A stretch of 64,000 nucleotides of DNA from Pseudomonas sp. RIT-562 (lineage in GTDB: Bacteria > Pseudomonadota > Gammaproteobacteria > Pseudomonadales > Pseudomonadaceae). The number at the start of each line of letters is the position of its first letter. The stretch's first letter is position 1. The notes beneath the pieces were generated by a model that was given only the letters and a program-made list of their open reading frames with translations, was not told where the DNA came from and did not search any database. Location: contig NZ_JAPJIV010000022.1 in NCBI RefSeq assembly GCF_026241895.1, positions 59,200-123,199 of the forward strand. The letters run 5' to 3'. Positions 6,594 through 14,856 of the stretch are shown in pieces. The translations under genes were made by a program, and so were the position numbers.

Positions 6594-8990
6594 TTAATGC
6601 GTGCTAATTCTTTCCTTGGAATCGGACTCGCGTTTTTCATCCTTCGCGACAATCTCCGGAGCCACATCCGGCAAGGGCTCCGGCGCGTATTGCAGCGCAA
6701 TTTGCAGGACTTCGTCAATCCATTTAACCGGTTTGATCTGCAGATCCGCCTTAATATTGTCCGGAATTTCCTTCAAATCACGCACGTTCTCTTCAGGAAT
6801 GATCACGGTCTTGATTCCGCCGCGGTGTGCCGCGAGCAGTTTTTCCTTCAAACCGCCAATCGCCAGCACTTGGCCACGCAGGGTAATTTCGCCAGTCATG
6901 GCAACGTCCGCGCGTACCGGAATCCCGGTCAAGGCCGATACCAGGGCCGTGCACATGCCTACACCTGCGCTAGGGCCATCCTTCGGGGTCGCCCCTTCCG
7001 GCATGTGGATATGCGTGTCACGCTTCTCGTGGAAGTCCAGGGGAATCCCCAGGCTTTTGGCCCGGCTGCGCACAACCGTCAACGCTGCAGTGATCGACTC
7101 GACCATCACATCACCCAGGGAACCGGTCTTGATCAACTGGCCCTTGCCGGGAACGACTGCGGCTTCGATGGTCAGCAGCTCGCCGCCCACCTGGGTCCAC
7201 GCCAGCCCGGTGACCTGACCGATCTGATCCTGTGATTCGGCCAGGCCGTAACGGAATTTACGCACGCCCAGGAAATGCTCCAGCATGTCGGCAGTGACCT
7301 TCACCGAGAAGCGTTTTTCCAATGCGTGTTCTTTGACCGCCTTGCGGCAAACCTTGGCAATCTGGCGCTCCAGCCCCCGCACACCGGCTTCGCGGGTGTA
7401 GTAGCGGATGATGTCGCGGATCGCTTCGGCGTCGAATTCCAGCTCGCCTTTCTTCAGGCCGTTGGCAGTGATCTGCTTGGGCGAGAGGTACTTGACGGCG
7501 ATGTTGATCTTCTCGTCTTCGGTGTAGCCCGGCAGACGAATCACTTCCATCCGGTCGAGCAACGCCGGCGGGATGTTCATGGAATTGGAGGTGCACAGGA
7601 ACATCACATCGGACAGGTCGTAGTCGACTTCCAGATAGTGATCGTTGAAATTATGGTTCTGCTCGGGGTCGAGCACTTCCAGCAGTGCCGACGCCGGATC
7701 GCCACGCATATCGCTGCCCATCTTGTCGATTTCATCGAGCAGGAACAGCGGGTTGCGCACGCCCACTTTTGTCATCTTTTGAATCAATCTTCCTGGCATC
7801 GAACCGATGTAAGTACGGCGATGGCCACGGATTTCCGCTTCATCACGCACGCCACCGAGGGCCATGCGCACGAATTTGCGGTTGGTCGCGTGGGCAATCG
7901 ACTCTGCCAGGGACGTTTTACCCACACCAGGAGGACCGACCAGGCACAACACCGGACCACGAATCTTCTTCACGCGTTTTTGCACGGCGAGGTATTCGAG
8001 GATCCGCTCTTTGACTTCTTCCAGGCCGTAGTGATCGGCGTCGAGAATGTCTTCGGCGCGCGCGAGATCCAGGCGAACCTTGCTCTGCGCCTTCCACGGT
8101 ACCTGCACCAGCCAATCGATGTAGGAACGCACCACGGTCGCTTCCGCAGACATTGGTGACATTTGTTTCAGCTTGTTCAGCTCACCCTGGGCCTTGGCCA
8201 AGGCGTCTTTTGGCAAGCCGGCAGCATCGATGCGCTTTTTCAGCTCTTCGATTTCGTTGTGGCCTTCGTCGCTGTCGCCGAGCTCTTTCTGAATGGCCTT
8301 CATCTGCTCATTCAGGTAGTACTCGCGCTGGCTGCGCTCCATTTGTTTTTTAACGCGACCGCGAATGCGTTTTTCGACCTGCAGCAGGTCGATCTCGGCA
8401 TCCAGCAGGGCCAGAACGTGCTCGACCCGGGCCGACAGATCAATGATTTCGAGGATTTCCTGCTTCTGCTCGATCTTCAGGGCCATGTGCGCGGCCATGG
8501 TGTCGACCAGGCGGCCTGGCTCGTCGATGCTGTTGAGCGACGACAGGACTTCAGCCGGGACTTTTTTGCCCAACTGCACATATTGTTCGAACTGGGCCAG
8601 CAGGCTGCGAACGAAAACTTCCGATTCGCGCTCCGGGGCATCGACTTCGTCGATCAGGGAGACTTCTGCACGGCAGTGGCCGTCCACTTCGCTGAAGCGC
8701 TCGACGGCGCCCCGCTGCTCACCTTCGACCAGGACCTTGACCGTGCCGTCAGGCAGCTTGAGCAGCTGCAGGACAGTCGCAATGGTACCTACGCGATAAA
8801 GGGCGTCTTCACCGGGATCGTCGTCAGCAGGGTTTCTCTGGGCCAGCAGAAGGATCTGCTTGTCGCCCGTCATCGCTGCCTCGAGGGCTTCGATGGATTT
8901 CTCGCGCCCCACGAACAGCGGGATAACCATGTGCGGATAAACCACAACATCACGCAATGGCAGGAGAGGCAATTCGATGGTTGTCTTCAT
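6594..8990 (-). CDS. lon: ATP-dependent protease Lon
   Basis: 798 residues. Lon degrades misfolded and regulatory proteins in the cytoplasm. The N-terminal substrate domain begins MKTTIELPLLPLRDVVVYP. The AAA+ domain has Walker A GPPGVGKTS and Walker B LFLLDEIDKMG. The C-terminal protease domain has the catalytic Ser in PKDGPSAGVGM and the catalytic Lys in GGLKEKLLAAHRGG. The last ~20 residues are charged and variable. It lies between clpX and hupB as usual, and a heat-shock type promoter lies upstream. All catalytic residues are present. Confidence 0.98.
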   Translation of the reverse strand: MKTTIELPLLPLRDVVVYPHMVIPLFVGREKSIEALEAAMTGDKQILLLAQRNPADDDPGEDALYRVGTIATVLQLLKLPDGTVKVLVEGEQRGAVERFSEVDGHCRAEVSLIDEVDAPERESEVFVRSLLAQFEQYVQLGKKVPAEVLSSLNSIDEPGRLVDTMAAHMALKIEQKQEILEIIDLSARVEHVLALLDAEIDLLQVEKRIRGRVKKQMERSQREYYLNEQMKAIQKELGDSDEGHNEIEELKKRIDAAGLPKDALAKAQGELNKLKQMSPMSAEATVVRSYIDWLVQVPWKAQSKVRLDLARAEDILDADHYGLEEVKERILEYLAVQKRVKKIRGPVLCLVGPPGVGKTSLAESIAHATNRKFVRMALGGVRDEAEIRGHRRTYIGSMPGRLIQKMTKVGVRNPLFLLDEIDKMGSDMRGDPASALLEVLDPEQNHNFNDHYLEVDYDLSDVMFLCTSNSMNIPPALLDRMEVIRLPGYTEDEKINIAVKYLSPKQITANGLKKGELEFDAEAIRDIIRYYTREAGVRGLERQIAKVCRKAVKEHALEKRFSVKVTADMLEHFLGVRKFRYGLAESQDQIGQVTGLAWTQVGGELLTIEAAVVPGKGQLIKTGSLGDVMVESITAALTVVRSRAKSLGIPLDFHEKRDTHIHMPEGATPKDGPSAGVGMCTALVSALTGIPVRADVAMTGEITLRGQVLAIGGLKEKLLAAHRGGIKTVIIPEENVRDLKEIPDNIKADLQIKPVKWIDEVLQIALQYAPEPLPDVAPEIVAKDEKRESDSKERISTH

Positions 8991-9048
8991 GATTTCGCCT
9001 CTACGGCGGCCATAAGGCCGTAAACAGATGGAAGTAAGCTTGAAACCA

Positions 9049-9077
9049 AGATGGGGGCTACTTTCGAAAAAAACAAG
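9049..9077 (-). promoter_or_regulatory. Heat-shock (RpoH/sigma-32) type promoter of lon
   Basis: On the minus strand CTTGTT is followed by 15 bases and CCCCATCT, compared with the sigma-32 consensus CTTGAA - 13 to 17 - CCCCATnT. It lies about 60 bases upstream of the lon ATG. The -10 is a full match, the -35 differs at the last two bases. Confidence 0.7.
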
Positions 9078-9098
9078 CTGATTAAAAAACCGCTTAAA

Positions 9099-9124
9099 AG
9101 ATCGCAGCCTTCGGCAGCTCCTAC
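9099..9124. repeat. Single REP unit
   Basis: AGATCGCAGCCTTCGGCAGCTCCTAC, the same unit found as an inverted pair at 22204-22279. It lies between the lon promoter and the clpX terminator. Confidence 0.7.
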
Positions 9125-9125
9125 A

Positions 9126-9152
9126 AAAGCAAAGGGGCCCGAAGGCCCCTTC
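9126..9152 (-). terminator. Intrinsic terminator of clpX
   Basis: Stem AAGGGGCC / GGCCCCTT with a 4-base TTCG tetraloop on the minus strand, followed by TGCTTTT. It lies about 20 bases after the clpX stop. Confidence 0.8.
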
Positions 9153-9173
9153 TTTGTTCCAGCTGCGCGACGC

Positions 9174-10457
9174 TTAAGCGTCTGGCGCGGCCTTGGCAGC
9201 CGGCTCACTGTTTTCGTAGATATACAGTGGCTTGGACTTGCCTTCTATCACGCTTTCGTCGATCACCACTTTGCTCACCTCGGACTGCGAGGGGATTTCG
9301 TACATGGTGTCGAGCAGTACACCTTCGAGAATCGAGCGCAGTCCACGGGCACCGGTTTTGCGTTCCAGGGCACGTTTGGCAACCGATTTCAGTGCGTCAG
9401 CCCGGAACTCCAGGTCAACACCTTCCATCTCGAACAGCTTGGCATACTGTTTGGTCAGAGCATTTTTCGGCTCGGTGAGAATCTGCATCAACGCAGCCTC
9501 ATCCAGCTCGTCCAGCGTAGCAAGTACCGGCAGACGACCGACGAATTCCGGGATCAGACCGAACTTGACCAGATCGTCAGGCTCGACTTCACGCAGGGAC
9601 TCACCGACTTTCTTGCCTTCTTCCTTGCTGCGCACTTCGGCGTTGAAGCCGATGCCACCTTTGGTGGAACGGTTCTGGATGACTTTCTCCAGACCGGAAA
9701 ACGCACCGCCGCAGATGAACAGGATGTTACGGGTGTCGACCTGAAGGAATTCCTGCTGCGGATGCTTGCGACCACCTTGTGGTGGAACGGAAGCAACCGT
9801 GCCTTCGATCAACTTGAGCAAAGCCTGCTGCACGCCTTCACCGGAAACGTCCCGGGTGATCGACGGGTTGTCGGACTTGCGCGAGATCTTGTCGATCTCA
9901 TCGATGTAGACAATGCCCATCTGAGCCTTTTCCACGTCGTAATCGCACTTCTGCAACAACTTCTGAATGATGTTCTCGACATCTTCACCTACGTAACCCG
10001 CCTCGGTGAGGGTGGTGGCGTCGGCGATGGTGAACGGAACGTTCAGCAAGCGGGCAAGTGTTTCGGCAAGCAGGGTCTTACCCGAGCCTGTCGGGCCGAT
10101 CAGCAGGATGTTGCTCTTGCCGAGTTCGACGTCGTCGTTCTTTTTGTCGCGCTGGTTCAGACGCTTGTAGTGGTTGTACACCGCTACGGCCAGAACCTTT
10201 TTCGCACGCTCTTGACCAATCACATATTGATCAAGGATGCCGCTGATTTCTTTAGGCGATGGCAATTTATGCGCGCTGCTTTCAGCCTGGGCTTCCTGCA
10301 CCTCCTCACGGATGATGTCGTTGCACAGGTCGACGCACTCGTCGCAAATAAAGACCGAGGGACCGGCAATCAATTTGCGCACTTCATGCTGGCTTTTGCC
10401 ACAGAAGGAGCAATAAAGCAGTTTGCCGTTGTCCTCGCCGTTGCGGGTGTCAGTCAT
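9174..10457 (-). CDS. clpX: ATP-dependent Clp protease ATP-binding subunit ClpX
   Basis: 427 residues, starting MTDTRNGEDNGK at the ATG at 10457; the in-frame extension upstream has no family match. The N-terminal zinc domain shows CSFCGK and CDEC. The AAA+ domain has Walker A GPTGSGKT, Walker B VYIDEIDK, the pore loop GYVGED, and an IGF loop in KGGIGFNAE that docks onto ClpP. ClpX unfolds tagged proteins and feeds them into ClpP in the cytoplasm. It follows clpP with a 112-base gap and is probably partly co-transcribed with it. Confidence 0.98.
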   Translation of the reverse strand: MTDTRNGEDNGKLLYCSFCGKSQHEVRKLIAGPSVFICDECVDLCNDIIREEVQEAQAESSAHKLPSPKEISGILDQYVIGQERAKKVLAVAVYNHYKRLNQRDKKNDDVELGKSNILLIGPTGSGKTLLAETLARLLNVPFTIADATTLTEAGYVGEDVENIIQKLLQKCDYDVEKAQMGIVYIDEIDKISRKSDNPSITRDVSGEGVQQALLKLIEGTVASVPPQGGRKHPQQEFLQVDTRNILFICGGAFSGLEKVIQNRSTKGGIGFNAEVRSKEEGKKVGESLREVEPDDLVKFGLIPEFVGRLPVLATLDELDEAALMQILTEPKNALTKQYAKLFEMEGVDLEFRADALKSVAKRALERKTGARGLRSILEGVLLDTMYEIPSQSEVSKVVIDESVIEGKSKPLYIYENSEPAAKAAPDA

Positions 10458-10569
10458 TCGATCGATCCAAATCCGATAGGCTTGCAACACAAGATGAAGG
10501 CTATTGCGGGCTTTTTCAAGTCCGCAAGTGATCAGACAGGCTGACCAGCCTCATTTTGAGCTGCTTATT

Positions 10570-11205
10570 TTAAGCTGGGCGCTGGGCGATCACTTCATCG
10601 ATCAGCCCGTAAGCACGCGCGGCTTCCGCACTCATGAAGTTATCGCGGTTGGTATCGCGCTCGATTTCTTCAAGGGTGTGCCCGCTGTGCTTGGCCATCA
10701 GCGTATTGAGGCGCTCGCGAATGAACAGGATTTCCTTGGCATGGATTTCGATATCCGAAGCCTGGCCCTGGAAACCGCCCAGTGGCTGGTGAATCATCAC
10801 GCGCGAGTTCGGCAGGCAGAAACGCTTGCCAGGAGCACCGGCCGTCAGCAGGAATGCGCCCATGCTGCAGGCTTGTCCGATGCAGGTGGTCGACACGTTC
10901 GGCTTGATGAACTGCATGGTGTCGTAGATCGACATGCCTGCAGTGACCGAACCGCCTGGGGAGTTGATGTAGAGATGGATGTCCTTGTCCGGGTTTTCCG
11001 CTTCAAGGAACAGCAGCTGCGCACAGATCAGGTTAGCCATGTAGTCCTCTACCGGGCCAACCAGAAAAATCACGCGCTCCTTGAGGAGACGCGAATAGAT
11101 GTCATAGGCGCGCTCGCCACGAGCGGATTGCTCGACAACCATCGGGACCAAGCCGCCTGCGGCCTGGATATCAGAGTTCTGCTGAATATAAGAATTACGG
11201 AACAT
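10570..11205 (-). CDS. clpP: ATP-dependent Clp protease proteolytic subunit
   Basis: 211 residues from MFRNSYIQQNSD (ATG at 11205), the length usual in Pseudomonas; the 14-codon extension to 11247 would start inside a hairpin. The serine protease triad is visible: Ser in GQACSMGAF, His in SRVMIHQPLGG, Asp in RDTNRDNF. Fourteen subunits form a barrel that degrades proteins delivered by ClpX or ClpA. A short propeptide precedes the mature start. It lies between tig and clpX as in E. coli and Pseudomonas. Confidence 0.97.
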   Translation of the reverse strand: MFRNSYIQQNSDIQAAGGLVPMVVEQSARGERAYDIYSRLLKERVIFLVGPVEDYMANLICAQLLFLEAENPDKDIHLYINSPGGSVTAGMSIYDTMQFIKPNVSTTCIGQACSMGAFLLTAGAPGKRFCLPNSRVMIHQPLGGFQGQASDIEIHAKEILFIRERLNTLMAKHSGHTLEEIERDTNRDNFMSAEAARAYGLIDEVIAQRPA

Positions 11206-11241
11206 GCTCTGCAGTCGCTCCCAAATAGTTATGTCTTGAAT

Positions 11242-11275
11242 ACACATAAGCCAGCACGAAGGCTGGCTTATGTGT
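11242..11275 (-). promoter_or_regulatory. 14-bp hairpin between tig and clpP
   Basis: Perfect inverted repeat ACACATAAGCCAGC / GCTGGCTTATGTGT with a 6-base loop, 23 bases after the tig stop and 37 before the clpP ATG. No T run follows on the minus strand, so it may be a partial terminator or an RNA-processing or stability element separating tig from clpP. Confidence 0.55.
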
Positions 11276-11297
11276 GTACTTCTTAGCGCAAAAACGA

Positions 11298-12608
11298 TCA
11301 GTCGGCTTGTGCAGCTTCTACCGGCTTGACTGCTTCTTCGTAAGAGACCGATTTGTCGGTCACGTTAGCCTTCTGCAGAACAGTATCCACAACTTGTTCT
11401 TCCAGCACAACCGAACGAACTTCGTTCAGTTGCTGGTCATTTTTGTAGTACCAGGACACAACCTGCTCAGGTTCCTGGTAGGCCGAAGCCATTTCCTGAA
11501 TCATTTCGCGAACGCGAGCTTCGTCAGGCTTGAGGTCGAACTGCTTGACCACTTCAGCCACGATCAGACCCAGTACAACGCGGCGCTTGGCTTGTTCTTC
11601 GAACAGCTCGGCAGGCAGTTGGTCAGGCTTGATGTTGCCGCCGAACTGTTGAACAGCCTGCACGCGCAGACGGTCAACTTCGTTGGACAGCAGAGCCTTA
11701 GGCACTTCGATCGGGTTGGTGGTCAGCAGACCATCCATTACCTGATTCTTGACCTTGGACTTGATGGCCTGACGCAGTTCGCGCTCCATGTTCTTGCGAA
11801 CTTCGGCGCGGAAGCCTTCCAGACCGGTTTCCTTGATGCCGAATTGAGCGAAGAACTCTTCGTTCAGCTCTGGCAGTTTTGGCTCGGAAACAGTGTTCAC
11901 GGTAACAGTGAACTCAGCGGTTTTGCCGGCCAGGTCGAGGTTCTGGTAGTCCTCTGGGAAGGTCAGGTTCAGAACGCGCTCTTCGCCGGCTTTAGCGCCA
12001 ACCAGGCCGTCTTCGAAACCAGGGATCATGCGACCGGAACCCAGCACCAGCTGAGTACCTTTAGCGGAACCGCCAGCGAATACTTCGCCGTCGACCTTGC
12101 CAACGAAATCGATGTTCAGCTGATCATCGGTCTGAGCAGCGCGATCGGTTTCTTCAAAGCGGGTGTTCTGCTTGCGCAGCACGTCCAGCATCTTGTCCAG
12201 ATCAGCATCAGTCACGTCAGCGCTCAGGCGCTCGACAGCGATGCCGTCGAAGCCGGCAACGGTGAACTCAGGGAACACTTCGAAGATGGCTACGTATTCC
12301 AGATCTTTGCCAGCTTCCAGGGATTTTGGCTCGATCGAAGGAGCGCCAGCCGGGTTCAGCTTTTGCTCGACCACTGCTTCGTAGAAGGAAGACTGGATCA
12401 CGTCGCCAACAGCTTCCTGACGGGCATCAGCACCAAAACGGCGCTTGATTTCGCTCATCGGCACTTTGCCTGGACGGAAGCCAGCAATCTTGGCCTTTTG
12501 GGCAGTCTGCTGCAGACGCTTGTTGACCTGAGTCTCGATGCGCTCAGCCGGCACGGTGATGCTCATGCGGCGCTCAAGAGCAGAAGTATTTTCAACAGAA
12601 ACTTGCAT
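11298..12608 (-). CDS. tig: Trigger factor (ribosome-bound chaperone, PPIase)
   Basis: 436 residues from MQVSVENTSALERR; the ATG at 12608 follows a GAGGAA ribosome site, so the 21-codon upstream extension is rejected. The N-terminal ribosome-binding domain has the signature GFRPGKVP. The central FKBP-type isomerase domain lies at ~160-245 (DDQLNIDFVGKVDGEVF). The C-terminal chaperone arms end in an acidic tail. It binds nascent chains at the ribosome exit tunnel. It opens the tig-clpP-clpX-lon-hupB block. Confidence 0.98.
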   Translation of the reverse strand: MQVSVENTSALERRMSITVPAERIETQVNKRLQQTAQKAKIAGFRPGKVPMSEIKRRFGADARQEAVGDVIQSSFYEAVVEQKLNPAGAPSIEPKSLEAGKDLEYVAIFEVFPEFTVAGFDGIAVERLSADVTDADLDKMLDVLRKQNTRFEETDRAAQTDDQLNIDFVGKVDGEVFAGGSAKGTQLVLGSGRMIPGFEDGLVGAKAGEERVLNLTFPEDYQNLDLAGKTAEFTVTVNTVSEPKLPELNEEFFAQFGIKETGLEGFRAEVRKNMERELRQAIKSKVKNQVMDGLLTTNPIEVPKALLSNEVDRLRVQAVQQFGGNIKPDQLPAELFEEQAKRRVVLGLIVAEVVKQFDLKPDEARVREMIQEMASAYQEPEQVVSWYYKNDQQLNEVRSVVLEEQVVDTVLQKANVTDKSVSYEEAVKPVEAAQAD

Positions 12609-12669
12609 GGATATTCCTCGTTGCACAGACGTTGGCCGGCCGTTTCCGACCCCAGAATCAAGGGCATGC

Positions 12670-12698
12670 ATTCTAGTAGGTCAAACTCAAGAAGTCAC
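12670..12698 (-). promoter_or_regulatory. Probable tig promoter
   Basis: On the minus strand GTGACT, 17 bases, then TAGAAT, about 62 bases before the tig ATG. The -10 is good, the -35 is weak. Confidence 0.4.
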
Positions 12699-12968
12699 CC
12701 TACTGAAAACGGGTAAAAACGCAGCAGGCAATTTATAGGGGCGGATACATCAATGCATCCCGCCCCGATGGCAAATACGGTCAATCACGCCAAGGCTCTG
12801 CGCTAACCCTTCTATATATAGAAGCGGTTGCCGGGCAGACCCCGGACAGCCAACCCTGCGAACAAGGCCGGCGGGCAACGCGGCATCATCGAGAAACATA
12901 AATACGACGAAACGCCCCGCTGCTGCGACCCAATACCTGCGGTCGTGAATCACTGGAACCACTGAAAC

Positions 12969-13003
12969 AAAAAAGGCGCCAGACTGTTAAATCTGGCGCC
13001 TTT
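12969..13003 (-). terminator. Terminator of the tRNA transcript
   Basis: Stem GGCGCCAGA / TCTGGCGCC, followed on the minus strand by TTTTTTG. It lies 8 bases after the last tRNA-His. A near-identical copy follows the other tRNA-His gene at 13260. Confidence 0.8.
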
Positions 13004-13010
13004 CGAAATA

Positions 13011-13087
13011 TGGGGTGGACGAAGGGGATCGAACCCTCGACAACGGGAGTCACAATCCCGTGCTCTACCAACTGAGCTACGCCCACC
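13011..13087 (-). tRNA. tRNA-His (GTG), distal copy
   Basis: 77 bases including CCA. Begins GGTGGGCGTAGCTCAG with the extra 5' G of tRNA-His; anticodon loop TTGTGAC gives GTG; T loop GGTTCGATCC. Identical to the copy at 13303. Confidence 0.97.
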
Positions 13088-13160
13088 ATGTAGCATGACA
13101 AGTCACCGAAGCTTCCTGTCGAACCCCACTCAAGCCAAGCGGCCTGACTGAAGCATTATT

Positions 13161-13245
13161 TGGTGCGGATGAAGAGACTCGAACTCTTACGCCTCGCGGC
13201 GCTGGAACCTAAATCCAGTGTGTCTACCAATTCCACCACATCCGC
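13161..13245 (-). tRNA. tRNA-Leu (TAG)
   Basis: 85 bases including CCA. Begins GCGGATGTGGTGGAATTGG; anticodon region GGATTTAGGTTCC gives TAG; a long variable arm as in class II tRNAs. Lies between the two tRNA-His copies. Confidence 0.96.
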
Positions 13246-13259
13246 GGGTTGAAGCTGTT

Positions 13260-13294
13260 AAAGCAAAGGCGCCAGACTGTTAATCTGGCGCCTT
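13260..13294 (-). terminator. Second copy of the tRNA-His terminator
   Basis: Stem GGCGCCAGA / TCTGGCGCC with one base fewer in the loop than the copy at 12969, followed by TTTGCTTT. It stands between the proximal tRNA-His and tRNA-Leu, so it should reduce read-through to the distal two tRNAs. Confidence 0.6.
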
Positions 13295-13302
13295 TTGAAA
13301 TA

Positions 13303-13379
13303 TGGGGTGGACGAAGGGGATCGAACCCTCGACAACGGGAGTCACAATCCCGTGCTCTACCAACTGAGCTACGCCCACC
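13303..13379 (-). tRNA. tRNA-His (GTG), proximal copy
   Basis: 77 bases including CCA, identical to the copy at 13011. The duplication includes the downstream terminator and the GAAATA spacer. Confidence 0.97.
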
Positions 13380-13411
13380 ATATCGCGCTACTTGTGCCAA
13401 AGCTGCCTAAA

Positions 13412-13488
13412 TGGCGCACCCGGCAGGACTCGAACCTGCGACCATCCGCTTAGAAGGCGGATGCTCTATCCAGCTGAGCTACGGGCGC
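13412..13488 (-). tRNA. tRNA-Arg (TCT)
   Basis: 77 bases including CCA. Begins GCGCCCGTAGCTCAG; anticodon loop CTTCTAA gives TCT; acceptor stem GCGCCCG / CGGGTGC has one G-T pair. First gene of the tRNA transcript. Confidence 0.96.
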
Positions 13489-13603
13489 CTTGTTAATCTG
13501 TACTCTTGGACGACTACAAACTAAGTGCTTTTCAGTCTCGCAGAATCGGAACTCCGCTCAACCTTCTTAACCAGTGCTAGGCTGTGCCCGACAAGTGCGA
13601 CGA

Positions 13604-13632
13604 ATAGTATAGACCGGCCCAAAGGGCGTCAA
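13604..13632 (-). promoter_or_regulatory. Strong sigma-70 promoter of the tRNA cluster
   Basis: On the minus strand TTGACG, 17 bases, TACTAT, followed by a GC-rich TCGTCGCAC start region typical of growth-rate and ppGpp controlled stable-RNA promoters. It lies about 115 bases upstream of tRNA-Arg. Confidence 0.8.
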
Positions 13633-13763
13633 ATCCTTTTTAAAAAAAATTCATTTAATTAAAGGGGTTAGGGGAATTTGCAGACCAAGCGCCTTTGCCC
13701 TCACCTCATGACATGCGAGAATGCGTTCTCTTTTTTTCCCCTCTCGATGGTTAATCACGCGCA

Positions 13764-14618
13764 ATGACTGCACAACTAATCGACGGCAAATCGATCGCCG
13801 CCAGCCTGCGCCAGCAGATCGCCAAACGCGTCACTGAGCGTCGCCAGCAAGGCCTGCGCACGCCCGGTCTCGCGGTGATCCTGGTCGGCAGCGATCCTGC
13901 CTCTCAGGTTTATGTCTCGCACAAGCGTAAAGACTGTGAAGAGGTCGGCTTCCTATCCCAAGCTTATGACCTGCCTTCAGAAACCACCCAGGAAGCACTC
14001 ACCGAGCTGATCGATCGCCTCAACGACGACCCGGCAATCGACGGCGTCCTGCTTCAACTGCCCCTGCCGGAGCATCTGGACGCGTCCAAATTGCTGGAGC
14101 GCATTCGCCCGGACAAGGACGTGGACGGTTTCCACCCTTACAACGTCGGCCGCCTCGCCCAGCGCATTCCGCTGCTGCGCCCGTGCACTCCCAAGGGCAT
14201 CATGACCTTGCTGGAAAGCACCGGCGCAGACCTGTACGGCATGAATGCCGTGGTCGTCGGCGCCTCGAACATCGTCGGTCGCCCGATGGCCATGGAACTG
14301 CTGCTGGCCGGCTGCACCGTGACTGTCACCCACCGGTTTACCAAGGACCTGGCCGGCCACGTCGGTCGCGCCGATCTGGTGGTGGTTGCCGCAGGCAAGC
14401 CAGGACTGGTACGGGGCGAGTGGATCAAGGAAGGCGCGATCGTGATCGACGTCGGCATCAACCGTCAGGATGACGGCAAGCTGGTCGGCGACGTGATCTA
14501 CGAGACCGCCCTACCCCGCGCCGGCTGGATCACTCCGGTGCCAGGCGGCGTCGGTCCGATGACGCGCGCTTGTCTGCTGGAAAACACTTTGTACGCAGCG
14601 GAAACCTTGCATGGCTGA
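13764..14618 (+). CDS. folD: Methylenetetrahydrofolate dehydrogenase / cyclohydrolase
   Basis: 284 residues, the normal length. This bifunctional cytoplasmic enzyme converts 5,10-methylene-THF to 10-formyl-THF using NADP, supplying one-carbon units for purines and formyl-Met. Visible motifs: YVSHKRKDCEEVGF with the catalytic Lys, QLPLPEHLD, DKDVDGFHPYNVG, PCTPKGIM, and the nucleotide-binding VVGASNIVGRP. It is divergent from the tRNA cluster, as in other pseudomonads, and ends in a strong terminator. Confidence 0.98.
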   Translation: MTAQLIDGKSIAASLRQQIAKRVTERRQQGLRTPGLAVILVGSDPASQVYVSHKRKDCEEVGFLSQAYDLPSETTQEALTELIDRLNDDPAIDGVLLQLPLPEHLDASKLLERIRPDKDVDGFHPYNVGRLAQRIPLLRPCTPKGIMTLLESTGADLYGMNAVVVGASNIVGRPMAMELLLAGCTVTVTHRFTKDLAGHVGRADLVVVAAGKPGLVRGEWIKEGAIVIDVGINRQDDGKLVGDVIYETALPRAGWITPVPGGVGPMTRACLLENTLYAAETLHG

Positions 14619-14650
14619 TGGCATTTTGTGCCGTGCGTATTAAGTAAACG

Positions 14651-14676
14651 AACCCCGCCAATGGCGGGGTTTTTTG
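14651..14676 (+). terminator. Intrinsic terminator of folD
   Basis: AACCCCGCC ATT... stem with GGCGGGGTT followed by TTTTTTG, 33 bases after the folD stop. Confidence 0.9.
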
Positions 14677-14856
14677 TGGCCGTCGCATACACCCTACCAT
14701 TCGCCGGAAACCCGCTGTTTTGTACGTCTTTTCAAGGACTTTCACCTGTTAATTGATCAACCATCGACAGTTCTTCAGCCATACTCCTAAAATGCGTCGG
14801 TTTTAAGAAACAGCCCGTTACAAAACGGCTTATCCACCTCTTATGAGTCTGCCAGC

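Larger units (their letters stand above)
12609..13010. other. Intergenic region between tig and the tRNA cluster
   Basis: Four hundred bases without a gene. It holds the tig promoter (separate entry), a GGGGCGG / CCGCCCC hairpin at 12738-12766, and the terminator of the tRNA transcript at 12969-13003. Short frames across it show no ribosome site or plausible composition. Confidence 0.6.

Noticed and set aside
11274..12716. 480-codon plus-strand frame
   Set aside because: Antisense to tig, with no ribosome site and no folded-protein pattern.
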